NCBI GenBank assembly: GCA_016291495.1
Contig: JAEEXI010000007.1
Span: 62,001 to 126,000 of the forward strand
Direction of reading: 5' to 3'
DNA length: 64,000 nucleotides
Source: Prevotella sp.
GTDB lineage: Bacteria > Bacteroidota > Bacteroidia > Bacteroidales > Bacteroidaceae
The notes beneath the pieces are model-generated. The model was not told the origin of the DNA. It made no database searches and worked only from the letters and a program-made list of their open reading frames with translations. Positions 1 through 11,681 of the stretch are shown one piece after another (within the stretch, counting starts at the first letter, position 1; every line of letters starts with the position of its first letter). Position numbers and translations under genes: made by a program.

Positions 1-3042
<3,042 letters not shown>

Positions 3043-3068
3043 AAGCGTGTATTTATAGTTTCTACTGA

Positions 3069-3076
3069 CAAAAGTA
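3069..3076 (-). promoter_or_regulatory. -7 box of the malQ promoter
   Basis: The minus strand reads TACTTTTG, matching the Bacteroidota -7 consensus TANNTTTG, 26 bp before the malQ start codon. No TTTG lies at the expected -33 distance. The operator centre is 61.5 bp upstream. Confidence 0.65.
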
Positions 3077-3130
3077 CAAAAAATCCCCATTCGGTTGAAC
3101 CAAATGGGGAGAGTTTCTTTAGTTATGGAA

Positions 3131-3144
3131 TGCAAACGTTTGCA
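3131..3144. promoter_or_regulatory. LacI-type operator O1 (malQ)
   Basis: A perfect 14-bp palindrome, TGCAAACGTTTGCA, with the central CG typical of LacI/GalR-family operators. It sits 1 bp after the MFS stop codon and upstream of the malQ -7 box. The identical sequence recurs in the lacI-susC intergenic region. Confidence 0.9.
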
Positions 3145-3145
3145 T

Positions 3146-4462
3146 CTACTTCTGCCTGATGATTGTGACGCAGGCAGCTCCGACGATTAGAAGCACACCC
3201 GACACCATCATCATGGTGGACTGGTGGCTACCAACCAGAGAGAGGACGATACCTCCGCAGAGAGCGGCGATAATCTGGGGAATACAGATGGTTCCGTTGA
3301 ACAAGCCCAGATAGGCACCCATGTGTCCGTAACCTTGCAGGGCATTGGTAACGAAGGTGAACGGCATGGCAAGCATGGCAGCCCAGGCACATCCGATTAA
3401 CAGGAAGGGGATGAACTGCAGATAGGCGTCATGTATAAACGGAACGAGGGCGAAACCGATACTTCCGATGATGAGGCTGACGGCATAGGCAGCCTTGGTA
3501 TTCTTGAACTGGGGTAGTACGGTAGCCCAGATGACAGAGCCGATAGCCTGTACAGCAAAGAGCACACCCACCCAGTTGCCTGCTGCCTGGAAATCGGCAC
3601 TGGCAGGATCGGTCGAATTCCATACGGTTTCAGCAATGGCGCCTGTCGAGTAGTTCCACATATAGAGGAAGGCCGCCCAGCAGAAGAACTGTACCAATCC
3701 TACCTTCCAGAAAGTAGAGGGTGCTTTTCGCAGCAAGGTGAACCAGTTGCCGGATGGCTCATCCTGCTCGTTCATCCCATCCTGCCCATTCACTCCATTA
3801 TACTCCGCATACTCCTGCGGATTCCACTCTTTCACCTTCGAGGTCGTATAGATGACACACAGAATCAGAATGGCGGCACCGATATAGAACGACCAGATGA
3901 CGCTGTCTGGTACTACACCCTTTTCAGCGACATTGCTGATGCCGATGAAGGTGAAGATAAATGGGAAGAGATAGCCTGCCACACTGCCTGCATTGCAGAG
4001 AAACGACTGGATACTGTATGCCTTAGCCTTCTGCTGCTCGTTGACCATGTCACCTACCAGCATCTTGAAAGGCTGCATCGCCATATTGATACTGGTGTCG
4101 AGGAACATCAGAGCGATGAGTCCGAACATCATCGCTGCACTGACTGCCAATCCCAGGGAACCGGCATTGGGTAACAGGCACATCACCAGGACGGCTACGG
4201 TGGCTCCTATAAACAAATAAGGTATACGTCGTCCGAAACGGGTCCATGTCTTGTCACTTAATGAACCTACAATCGGTTGCACCAGGATTCCCATCAATGG
4301 GGGCAGTATCCAGAAATAACTCAGGTTATGCGGATCGGCGCCTAAAGTGGCGAAGATGCGTGAGATATTGGCACTCTGGAGGGCATAGGCAATCTGTACT
4401 CCGAAGAATCCGAAACTTAGGTTCCATAAACTCCAAAACGATAAATTTGGTTTTTGTTTCAT
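3146..4462 (-). CDS. MFS sugar transporter (maltose/maltodextrin type)
   Basis: A 438-residue polytopic inner-membrane protein with about 12 hydrophobic segments and an MFS motif-A-like loop (GSLSDKTWTRFGRRIPYLF). The opening (FWSLWNLSFGFFGVQIAYALQSANISRIF) is typical of the sucrose/maltose MFS proteins found next to Bacteroidota starch loci. It would import maltose or short maltodextrins produced in the periplasm by SusB and amylase, feeding MalQ. It starts 6 bp after the lacI stop and so probably belongs to the lacI transcript. A hydrophilic central loop (NGVNGQDGMNEQDEPSG) separates the two halves. The substrate is inferred from context. Confidence 0.88.
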   Translation of the reverse strand: MKQKPNLSFWSLWNLSFGFFGVQIAYALQSANISRIFATLGADPHNLSYFWILPPLMGILVQPIVGSLSDKTWTRFGRRIPYLFIGATVAVLVMCLLPNAGSLGLAVSAAMMFGLIALMFLDTSINMAMQPFKMLVGDMVNEQQKAKAYSIQSFLCNAGSVAGYLFPFIFTFIGISNVAEKGVVPDSVIWSFYIGAAILILCVIYTTSKVKEWNPQEYAEYNGVNGQDGMNEQDEPSGNWFTLLRKAPSTFWKVGLVQFFCWAAFLYMWNYSTGAIAETVWNSTDPASADFQAAGNWVGVLFAVQAIGSVIWATVLPQFKNTKAAYAVSLIIGSIGFALVPFIHDAYLQFIPFLLIGCAWAAMLAMPFTFVTNALQGYGHMGAYLGLFNGTICIPQIIAALCGGIVLSLVGSHQSTMMMVSGVLLIVGAACVTIIRQK

Positions 4463-4468
4463 AGCTTT

Positions 4469-5494
4469 TTATTTTGTTGTTCCTCTGATAATTAGGCGGG
4501 TACGCACGATGCGGCGCTCCATCTTGTCACGGGGGATGGTGCCTTCCACATGACCGATGAGGATGTCGGCAGCCTCTTCACCGACTTTCACACCCCGTTG
4601 CTCTACCGTAGTCAGCATGGGGTCACAGGCAACGGCACGCTGACCGTTGGTGAAACCGCAGATGGAGATGTCGTCCGGAACTTTGAAGCCCATGCGTTTG
4701 GCGGTATAGAGAATTCCTATTGCCGTATCGTCGTTGACGGCAAAGAATCCGTTGGGGGGGGCGGAACTTTGGAGAATCTCCGGGGTAATCGCTTCAGCAT
4801 CTGTCCGGTTGTCACAGAAACGCATTAGTTCCGGATCGGGCTGAATGCCGTGTTTCAACAAGGCATCCTTATAACCGTTGTAGCGGTTCTTGGAGATTTC
4901 CAATGTCATTGAAGAGCCATAGAACGCAATACGGTTACAGCCAGTCTCTATCAGGTGCGATACGGCATTATAGGCTCCCATATAGTCATCGACCACCACA
5001 CGGCTGGCGTTGACGCCTGTGCAGATACGGTCGTAAAAGACCAGTGGTACGCCAGCATCGATTAACCGTTGGAAATGGTCATACTTCTGAGTGTCCTTTG
5101 CTTGGGAGACAATGATACCGCACACCTTGTTCTCATAGAACCATTGGCAGATTCTGACCTCCTTTTCGTATTGCTCGTTACTTTGCGCTACTATGATACG
5201 GTAGCCGTGTGCGGAGGCCTCTTCTTCGATGCCGGAGAGGATGGACGAGAAGTAGAAGTGAGTGAACTCCGGGATGATGACCCCGATGACTTTGATGGGC
5301 TGTACTTTAGAATGGCGCAGTGACTCTGCAATTACGTTTGGGGTGAAATTATGTTCACGAGCATATTGCTGAATGGCGGCACGTCGCTCCGCAGAGATAC
5401 GGGGCGAGTCTTTCAAGGCTCGTGAGACGGTTGCCACGCTGATACCCAATTCGCGGGCAATGTCTTTCATCGTCAAGGGAGTATGCTCTTCCAT
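4469..5494 (-). CDS. LacI/GalR-family regulator of the starch locus
   Basis: A 341-aa DNA-binding protein. The N-terminal LacI helix-turn-helix reads LTMKDIARELGISVATVSRALKDSPRIS, followed by a periplasmic-binding-protein-like sensor domain (VIGVIIPEFTHFYFSSILSGIEEEA, and near the end DDISICGFTNG). I start at MEEHTPLTMKD, which puts the HTH at the N-terminus as in the family; the track start at 5596 lies upstream of the -7 box and beyond the operator. The protein is divergent from susC and shares one operator with it, so autoregulation is likely. The fixed operator-promoter distance at four promoters suggests it activates, although most LacI proteins repress. Ligand unknown; maltose or a maltodextrin is likely from context. 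Confidence 0.92.
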   Translation of the reverse strand: MEEHTPLTMKDIARELGISVATVSRALKDSPRISAERRAAIQQYAREHNFTPNVIAESLRHSKVQPIKVIGVIIPEFTHFYFSSILSGIEEEASAHGYRIIVAQSNEQYEKEVRICQWFYENKVCGIIVSQAKDTQKYDHFQRLIDAGVPLVFYDRICTGVNASRVVVDDYMGAYNAVSHLIETGCNRIAFYGSSMTLEISKNRYNGYKDALLKHGIQPDPELMRFCDNRTDAEAITPEILQSSAPPNGFFAVNDDTAIGILYTAKRMGFKVPDDISICGFTNGQRAVACDPMLTTVEQRGVKVGEEAADILIGHVEGTIPRDKMERRIVRTRLIIRGTTK

Positions 5495-5518
5495 TTCCTG
5501 GTTTTTAGTTTCACGATG

Positions 5519-5526
5519 CAAAGGTA
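5519..5526 (-). promoter_or_regulatory. -7 box of the lacI promoter
   Basis: The minus strand reads TACCTTTG (TANNTTTG), 24 bp before the lacI start codon. No CAAA (TTTG on the minus strand) lies about 20 bp further up. The operator centre is exactly 62.5 bp upstream of the box. Confidence 0.65.
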
Positions 5527-5581
5527 TAGAAAAGTTTCTTTCGGTGTTTTCTACCTTATTTATTTTATAGAGTGCCCAACG

Positions 5582-5595
5582 TGCAAACGTTTGCA
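5582..5595. promoter_or_regulatory. LacI-type operator O2 shared by lacI and susC
   Basis: A second perfect copy of TGCAAACGTTTGCA. Its centre (5588.5) is 62.5 bp from the start of both divergent -7 boxes (5526 on minus, 5651 on plus), so one palindrome can serve both promoters symmetrically. A half-site TGCAAAC follows at 5638-5644. Confidence 0.9.
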
Positions 5596-5650
5596 TTTCT
5601 TACATAACGAATTTAACTCAAAAAAAGTATGAACGAATGCAAACAAATTC

Positions 5651-5658
5651 TATCTTTG
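5651..5658 (+). promoter_or_regulatory. -7 box of the susC promoter
   Basis: TATCTTTG matches TANNTTTG. No TTTG is present at the -33 position. The half-site TGCAAAC ends 6 bp upstream. The untranslated leader is about 60 nt, A/T-rich, without a clear Shine-Dalgarno. Confidence 0.7.
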
Positions 5659-5724
5659 CAACGAGATTCGAGAGAATTTTATTTTATAAAACTTAAAACA
5701 ACATATTAACTTAAAGAATTAAAA

Positions 5725-8700
5725 ATGAAGCAGGTAAACATTACAACTCCGTTAAGGATGCTGGTCCTGATGCTAGGACTCTTTCTTTCGGTGGGAGCCT
5801 TTGCACAGATTGATGTCAAAGGTCATGTTAAGGATGCTCAAGGCGAACCGATTATCGGTGCGACGGTACGTGTAGTAGGAACACAGACTGCTACGGTATC
5901 TGACTTCGACGGTAATTTCGCCTTGAAGGCTAACCAAGGTGCTGACATTAGCGTGTCGTACGTGGGCTATCAGACCCAGACCGTGAAGGCAGCTGCTAAT
6001 CTCGAGATTACTCTTCAGGAGGATGCCGCTGTCCTCGACAACGTGGTTGTCATCGGTTACGGTCGTGCCAAGAAGAATGACCTGACCGGTTCTGTAACGG
6101 CTCTGAAACCTGATGAGATGAACCACGGTCTTCAGACTTCTGCACAGGACATGTTGCAGGGTAAGGTTGCCGGTGTGAATATCACGAACAGTGGTGGTGC
6201 TCCTGGTGCAGGTGCTACCATCCGTATCCGTGGTGGCTCGTCGCTGAATGCCTCTAACGATCCTCTGATTGTGATTGACGGTCTTGCTATGGATAGCTAT
6301 GGAGCCTCCGGTTCTGACAATGCACTCTCCATGGTCAACCCGAATGATATCGAGAGTTTCACAGTCTTGAAAGATGCTTCCGCTACTGCCATCTATGGTA
6401 GTCGCGCTTCTAACGGCGTGATCATCATCACTACCAAGAAGGGACGTAAGGGTGCTCGTCCTCAGATTTCTTACAATGGTAATGTGTCAGTGAGTACGGT
6501 AAAGAATACCCTTGACGTCATGAATGCAGACCAGTTTATTGATTTTGCAAAAGGACTGTCACAGCGTTATAAGGGCTATACCACTGATGAGGAATGGCTT
6601 GCAAGTCCGGAGTATGCCAACTTAGGCTACTATGACGAAGCAGGTAACCATTTGTTTGCTAATACCGATTGGCAGGATCAGATTTACCGTACTGCTGTCA
6701 GCACCGATCACAATATTACGCTGACTGGCGGACTGAAGAACATGCCTTACCGCGTATCGCTGGGCTATACTTACCAGAACGGTATCCTGAAGACCAGCAA
6801 CTACCAGCGCTATACTGCCAGTGTGAATGTTTCTCCCTCGTTCCTGGACGACCATCTGAACTTCAACATCAATGCGAAGGGAATGTACTCCAAGACACGT
6901 TGGGCCGATCAGGGCGCCATCGGCAGTGCTATGGGCATGGATCCGACGAAGCCCATTAATGCAAGTACAGCTCAGCAGGCAAAGGATTATGCCGGCTATT
7001 GGCAGTGGAGCTATCCTACCGTTCGCCCTGATACAGAGTGGACCAATGGTGTCAACAATACGGCAGTGGGTAACCCCGTTGCCCAGTTAAACAATCTAGA
7101 CAGTCAGGGTAAGACCAAGACTTTCATCGGTAACATTGAGGCTGACTATAAGATTCACGGTTTCGAGGACTTGCATCTTCACATGAATATGGGTGCTGAT
7201 GTGAGCAGGGGTAATACCAACTTTACCAACAGCCCGTATTCTTATAGTACTGGAACTTACTATTATGGTAGAACAGGTTGGGGCAAGCGTGATACGTACA
7301 ACCTCTCGTTCAACCTCTATGCACAGTATATGAAAGACTTTGCCAAAGTCCATCACTTGGATGTCATGGCAGGTTATGAGTGGCAGCACTTCCACCAGAA
7401 GTATGATTCGTTCGATACCGGTTACTATCCTCTGACGAATACAGAGCACCCAGGCGAGCAATATCTGCCCTCCGAGACATTGCCTTATGAGAGCGAGAAC
7501 TACCTCGTATCCTTCTTCGGTCGTCTGAACTACACCCTGATGGACCGCTATATGCTCACCTTCACGTTGCGTGATGACGGTTCTTCCCGTTTCTCTAAGG
7601 ATCAGCGCTGGGGTGTGTTCCCCTCTCTCGCCCTTGCATGGAAAATCAACGAAGAGCCGTTCCTGAAGAAAGCCAACTGGCTGTCAGACCTGAAGCTCCG
7701 CTTAGGCTGGGGTAAGACCGGTCAGCAGGAGGGTATTGGTGACTATACTTATATTCCAACTTACCTGCCTAACACGCAGGGCGCCTATTATATGCTGTTT
7801 GGCGAAGGCATTACCTATCGCCCAGACGCTTATAACGCCAATCTGACTTGGGAGAAGACTACCACATGGAACGTTGGTATCGACTTTGGTATCCTGAACG
7901 ACCGCTTGACAGCTAACATCGACTGGTACTATCGTAAGACGACCGACCTGATCAACGACGTCGTCATTCCTGTAGGAACTAACTTCGCCAATAAGGTGGT
8001 CAGCAATATCGGAGCCTTGCATAATACCGGTATTGAGCTGTCACTGAACTGGCGTGCTATCCAAAGCAAAGACTGGCAGTGGACATTGGGCTATAACTTT
8101 ACTTGGAACAAGAGTAAGATTGACGAATTGACCAAAGCCAACAATCCTAATTATAAGATCCTGCATGGAGGCTACGCTGCCGGTGACGGTACCACCAATG
8201 GTATCAAGGCATGGATGGTGGGTCATCCTGTAGAGGCGTTTTATACCTATCAGCAGGTATATGATGTGAACGGACAGCCAATTAACGGTCAGTTTGTAGA
8301 CCGTAACGGTAATGGAATCATTGATGAGGATGACCGCTATTTCTACAAGAAGAGTACTCCCGATGTGACCATGGGCTTTACCTCTAAGCTCATTTACAAG
8401 AACTGGGACTTCAGCTTCTCTGCTCGTGCCAGCATCAACAACTATGTGTATAACGCCGTCCAGGCAGGAACAGGCTCCAACCTGAACATCACACAGGTTT
8501 ATAATGGCAGTACTTGGCACAACGTCCTGGTGGATGTCGTTCCCAAGCAGTGGTATTCTTTGGTCGCACGTGAGTCGTTGAGCGACTACTTTATCCAGAA
8601 TGCCTCTTTCATCAAATTGGATAACATTACTCTTGGCTATTCGTTCAAGAAGTTCTTCTCACTGCCACTCACTGGTCGTGTGTATGCAACAGCTCAGAAC

Positions 8701-8814
8701 GTTCTTACGATTACGAAATACAAGGGTATCGATCCCGAAATCGATGGTGGCTATGATGGCAACATCTATCCACGTCCATTCGTCGGAATCCTTGGTCTGA
8801 ACTTGAATTTCTAA
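5725..8814 (+). CDS. susC: SusC-family TonB-dependent outer-membrane transporter
   Basis: Imports starch oligosaccharides across the outer membrane with SusD, powered by TonB. The 1029-aa protein has a signal peptide ending GAFAQ, then a carboxypeptidase-regulatory-like beta-sandwich (DVKGHVKDAQGEPIIGATVRV, about residues 30-105). A TonB-box-like stretch (DNVVVIGYG) and the plug domain follow (LQGKVAGVNITNSGGAPG, IRIRGGSSLNASNDPL, YGSRASNGVIIITTKKG). The rest is a 22-strand barrel ending in the terminal Phe of LNLNF. It is the first gene of susC-susD-susE-susF, preceded by the LacI-type operator. Starch specificity is inferred from the amylase, malQ and susB neighbours. Confidence 0.97.
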   Translation: MKQVNITTPLRMLVLMLGLFLSVGAFAQIDVKGHVKDAQGEPIIGATVRVVGTQTATVSDFDGNFALKANQGADISVSYVGYQTQTVKAAANLEITLQEDAAVLDNVVVIGYGRAKKNDLTGSVTALKPDEMNHGLQTSAQDMLQGKVAGVNITNSGGAPGAGATIRIRGGSSLNASNDPLIVIDGLAMDSYGASGSDNALSMVNPNDIESFTVLKDASATAIYGSRASNGVIIITTKKGRKGARPQISYNGNVSVSTVKNTLDVMNADQFIDFAKGLSQRYKGYTTDEEWLASPEYANLGYYDEAGNHLFANTDWQDQIYRTAVSTDHNITLTGGLKNMPYRVSLGYTYQNGILKTSNYQRYTASVNVSPSFLDDHLNFNINAKGMYSKTRWADQGAIGSAMGMDPTKPINASTAQQAKDYAGYWQWSYPTVRPDTEWTNGVNNTAVGNPVAQLNNLDSQGKTKTFIGNIEADYKIHGFEDLHLHMNMGADVSRGNTNFTNSPYSYSTGTYYYGRTGWGKRDTYNLSFNLYAQYMKDFAKVHHLDVMAGYEWQHFHQKYDSFDTGYYPLTNTEHPGEQYLPSETLPYESENYLVSFFGRLNYTLMDRYMLTFTLRDDGSSRFSKDQRWGVFPSLALAWKINEEPFLKKANWLSDLKLRLGWGKTGQQEGIGDYTYIPTYLPNTQGAYYMLFGEGITYRPDAYNANLTWEKTTTWNVGIDFGILNDRLTANIDWYYRKTTDLINDVVIPVGTNFANKVVSNIGALHNTGIELSLNWRAIQSKDWQWTLGYNFTWNKSKIDELTKANNPNYKILHGGYAAGDGTTNGIKAWMVGHPVEAFYTYQQVYDVNGQPINGQFVDRNGNGIIDEDDRYFYKKSTPDVTMGFTSKLIYKNWDFSFSARASINNYVYNAVQAGTGSNLNITQVYNGSTWHNVLVDVVPKQWYSLVARESLSDYFIQNASFIKLDNITLGYSFKKFFSLPLTGRVYATAQNVLTITKYKGIDPEIDGGYDGNIYPRPFVGILGLNLNF

Positions 8815-8835
8815 ACCTAAAACAAGGAAATGATT

Positions 8836-10458
8836 ATGAAATTAAATAGTATCAAAACATTGATCCCTGCCGTAGCTTTGGCATTGTCAATGGGATTCAC
8901 GTCGTGCACCAAGGACCTGGATGTGGAGAATATCAACCCACGACAGACCAGTGACTTGAATACGGATGCACTGCTGAATAAGATTTATTCCAGCTTTGTC
9001 CTGACAGGACAGAAAGGTCCTGGTAGTAATGATGAATGGAAGGATATTAAAGACCTGGACGAAGGTCGTTCTGAATTCTTCCGTATGAGTTGGGAGCTGA
9101 ATGAGTTCACCTCTGATGAGGCCAGCTGGGTATGGTGGTCTGACGGTGGTTTGCGTGACCTCGTGACCAATACTTACTCTGAGGGTAATGAGCGTTGCAC
9201 AGGTTTCTACTATCGTGCTTATTTCACCATTACACTTTGTAATTTCTATCTTGATCAGGTGGCCGATGACGGTACTACAGATGTGAAGCAGAAACGTGCA
9301 GAAGTTCGTTTTATCCGTGCTTTGGCCTACTGGTATGTCATGGACCTCTTCGGAAATGCAGCTTTCACAGAGCATGTCAGTGCTGAACCAGGTGTGCGTT
9401 ATACCCGTGCAGATTACTTTGCATATATTGAAAAGGAGCTGACAGAGATAGAAGAAGACATGGGTGCGCCGGGTTCACTTCCTTATGGCCGTGTAGATAA
9501 GGTCGCCAACTGGCTGTTGAAGGCTCGTCTTTATCTGAATGCTGAGGTTTATACAGGAACCGCACGTTGGGCAGATGCCAAGACTTATGCAGAAAAAGCG
9601 ATTAACAATGGCTACTATCACCTGAATACTACAGGAAAGGGCGGCTATTCTGCTTATCAGTTGCTGTTCCTTGCTGATAACGACACCAATGGTGCTCAAT
9701 ATGAGGCAGTGTTCCCCATCTTGCATGATGGTATTAACACAACCAGTCATGGTGCGATGAACATGCTCGTATTGTCCAGTTATTCTGGTTCGATGAGTAA
9801 TGACATTCCTTCTGGAACGGATAATGGCTGGGGTCGATGCAACCGTGTAAAAGGAACATTGACAGACCGTTTCTTCGGATCGACGACAGTTCCTGCTACT
9901 GGTAATTTGGCCGAGATTATTGCCTTGGCAGGTGACGACCGTGCGCTGATTTATCCGAATAAGCCTTACTCCCGTTATATCACAGACCTTGACGATCAGG
10001 AAGTAGGCTACGGTTGTGTGAAGTTCCGCAATGTCCGTTCTGATGGCCAGCCTGCCAGTGCTCAAGCCAAGGTTGACACAGACCTGCCGTTGATGCGTCT
10101 TGCAGAGGCTTATCTGACTTATGCAGAAGCAGAGACCCGTCTGAATGGTAGCACCTCTGCCGCAACGGGTATGATTGATGCTCTGCGTAATCGTGCTCAC
10201 GCTTCAACCAAGAGTGCTTATTCTTTGGATGACATTTTCAACGAATGGTCGAAGGAGTTCTGGTTTGAGGGTCGCCGTCGTGTCGATATGATTCGTTTCG
10301 GACGCTTTGGCGGTCAGTCAAGTTTCCGTTGGGAGTGGATGGGTAACTCATATGAGGGTTCTCAGTTCCCTGCCTATCGTAATATCTTCCCGATACCTGT
10401 CAATGATCTTGAGAATAACCCGAATCTGAGACAAAATGACGGTTATCGCGACCAATAA
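8836..10458 (+). CDS. susD: SusD-family surface starch-binding lipoprotein
   Basis: The surface lid of the SusCD importer. A lipoprotein signal ends at the lipobox GFTSC. The body has RagB/SusD features: TPR-like helices (KRAEVRFIRALAYWYVMDLFGNAAF, VANWLLKARLYLNAEVYTG) and the conserved C-terminal block (DALRNRAHA, EFWFEGRRRVDMIRFGRF, FPIPVNDLENNPNLRQNDGY). I choose the ATG at 8836 because AAGGA lies 6 bp upstream; the track ATG at 8830 is two codons earlier and too close to it. About 540 aa, a normal length. It follows susC by 21 bp. Confidence 0.96.
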   Translation: MKLNSIKTLIPAVALALSMGFTSCTKDLDVENINPRQTSDLNTDALLNKIYSSFVLTGQKGPGSNDEWKDIKDLDEGRSEFFRMSWELNEFTSDEASWVWWSDGGLRDLVTNTYSEGNERCTGFYYRAYFTITLCNFYLDQVADDGTTDVKQKRAEVRFIRALAYWYVMDLFGNAAFTEHVSAEPGVRYTRADYFAYIEKELTEIEEDMGAPGSLPYGRVDKVANWLLKARLYLNAEVYTGTARWADAKTYAEKAINNGYYHLNTTGKGGYSAYQLLFLADNDTNGAQYEAVFPILHDGINTTSHGAMNMLVLSSYSGSMSNDIPSGTDNGWGRCNRVKGTLTDRFFGSTTVPATGNLAEIIALAGDDRALIYPNKPYSRYITDLDDQEVGYGCVKFRNVRSDGQPASAQAKVDTDLPLMRLAEAYLTYAEAETRLNGSTSAATGMIDALRNRAHASTKSAYSLDDIFNEWSKEFWFEGRRRVDMIRFGRFGGQSSFRWEWMGNSYEGSQFPAYRNIFPIPVNDLENNPNLRQNDGYRDQ

Positions 10459-10492
10459 GAATTAGGAATATAACATGATAATCCGAAAAGAT

Positions 10493-11671
10493 ATGAAAAA
10501 GATATATAATAGTCTGCTTTTAGCCATGGTAGCTGTATTGCCGATGCTCACTTCCTGTAGTGATGACAATGGCAGCAATCCTACGCTGACTTTGCCCGAG
10601 ACTTTCGTGCTTAATACACCGGAGTTTGCAGCAAATAATGTCTATGACTTGCCTGCTTCAAAGTTTGTGAACCTGACGGTCAATACCCAGCCTAATTATG
10701 GTGGCTGGCCTGCAGCAGTGACCTATGCGGTACAGATTTCTCTGGACGACAAGAATGCGGATGGTTGGAAAGAGCTTTCCGCCACCTATACCTCTACAGT
10801 TATCAATATCAATGCATCCGCCCTGAATGTTGCAGTATTGGAAATGTACCGTGCTGCTCATGAAGATGCTACTCCTGAGGGTGTTATGCCTCTATATGTA
10901 CGTCTTCGCGCATACCTGGCTGATTCTGATTATGAAAACTTAGGTGAGGTATTCTCTAATACGATTAAATTGAATGTACTGACTTATGAGCCTGAAACTG
11001 ATATAACATTGCCAACTCAGGTCTTTGTCTGTGGTAATTCTATCGATGAAGCTTGGACAACATGGAAACCGTTGACTCCTGTCTTTGATAGTGGAAAAGG
11101 CAAGGACGGACGTTTCTACACCATGATCTACAACGGTGCCGACGGCTTCAAGTGGGGCTTTAAGGAGAAAGACTGGTTCGGCTATGATATGATTGACGAG
11201 TTTGACAATCAGGTAGAAGGAATGGAAATCACGGCAGACGGCGATGGAAACATCGTATTCAGCAAAGCTGGCTGGTATGTACTGGAATTCATCACGAAGA
11301 TTGTTGGTGATGAGATTAAGGTGAAGCTGGTGGTTGCTCCTGGTAAGGCTTGCGTTACTGGTAACTGCGTGGATAATGGTAGCTGGAGCGGTGTTGAGAT
11401 GACGGCTCCTGCAGGCAAGGGCGAATGGACCTTCAGCGACTGGACACCTGCAGCAGGCGATCCTGCAGAGCTCCGAGCCTTTATCGTTGTTCCTGGCGAG
11501 GACTGGTGGCGTACAGAGTTTACCGTTGTCGACGGCAAGATCGTTTGGCGTGACAAGGAGCACAACTGTGATGGTAACTGGAGAGATGATGTTGGTCCAG
11601 AATACTCTATTGAGGTTATCGGTAAGACCTTGAAGGTGAACTTCGATAACAATACGGGTACTGTAGAATAA
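10493..11671 (+). CDS. susE: SusE-like outer-membrane starch-binding lipoprotein
   Basis: About 392 aa. The signal peptide ends with a lipobox (LPMLTSC), followed by an acidic SDDNG stretch of the kind that directs lipoproteins to the surface. The N-terminal half resembles the SusE Ig-like domain (LPETFVLNTPEFAANNVYDL, AVTYAVQISLD). The C-terminal half (TQVFVCGNSIDEAWTTWKPL, FYTMIYNGADGFKWGFKEKDW) resembles the carbohydrate-binding modules of SusE/SusF. The product would hold starch at the cell surface near SusCD. I start at MKKIYN; the track start adds six residues (MIIRKD). The sus operon order supports the name, but sequence identity to the Bacteroides protein is likely low. Confidence 0.82.
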   Translation: MKKIYNSLLLAMVAVLPMLTSCSDDNGSNPTLTLPETFVLNTPEFAANNVYDLPASKFVNLTVNTQPNYGGWPAAVTYAVQISLDDKNADGWKELSATYTSTVININASALNVAVLEMYRAAHEDATPEGVMPLYVRLRAYLADSDYENLGEVFSNTIKLNVLTYEPETDITLPTQVFVCGNSIDEAWTTWKPLTPVFDSGKGKDGRFYTMIYNGADGFKWGFKEKDWFGYDMIDEFDNQVEGMEITADGDGNIVFSKAGWYVLEFITKIVGDEIKVKLVVAPGKACVTGNCVDNGSWSGVEMTAPAGKGEWTFSDWTPAAGDPAELRAFIVVPGEDWWRTEFTVVDGKIVWRDKEHNCDGNWRDDVGPEYSIEVIGKTLKVNFDNNTGTVE

Positions 11672-11681
11672 TAAAAAAATA

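Noticed and set aside
3765-3800. Short repeat in the MFS central loop (NGQDGMNEQDE)
   Set aside because: The DNA shows some repeated CATCC/CATTC words but no consistent 7- or 11-bp phase; more likely a low-complexity hydrophilic loop.
4469-5596. LacI regulator start at 5596
   Set aside because: That start lies upstream of the predicted -7 box and just beyond the operator; the HTH should be at the very N-terminus, as with the 5494 start.
9475-10200. Long minus-strand ORFs inside susD, susE, susF and GH43
   Set aside because: They are antisense shadows of strongly supported genes, with low-complexity Ile/Thr/Cys-rich translations and no recognisable motifs.
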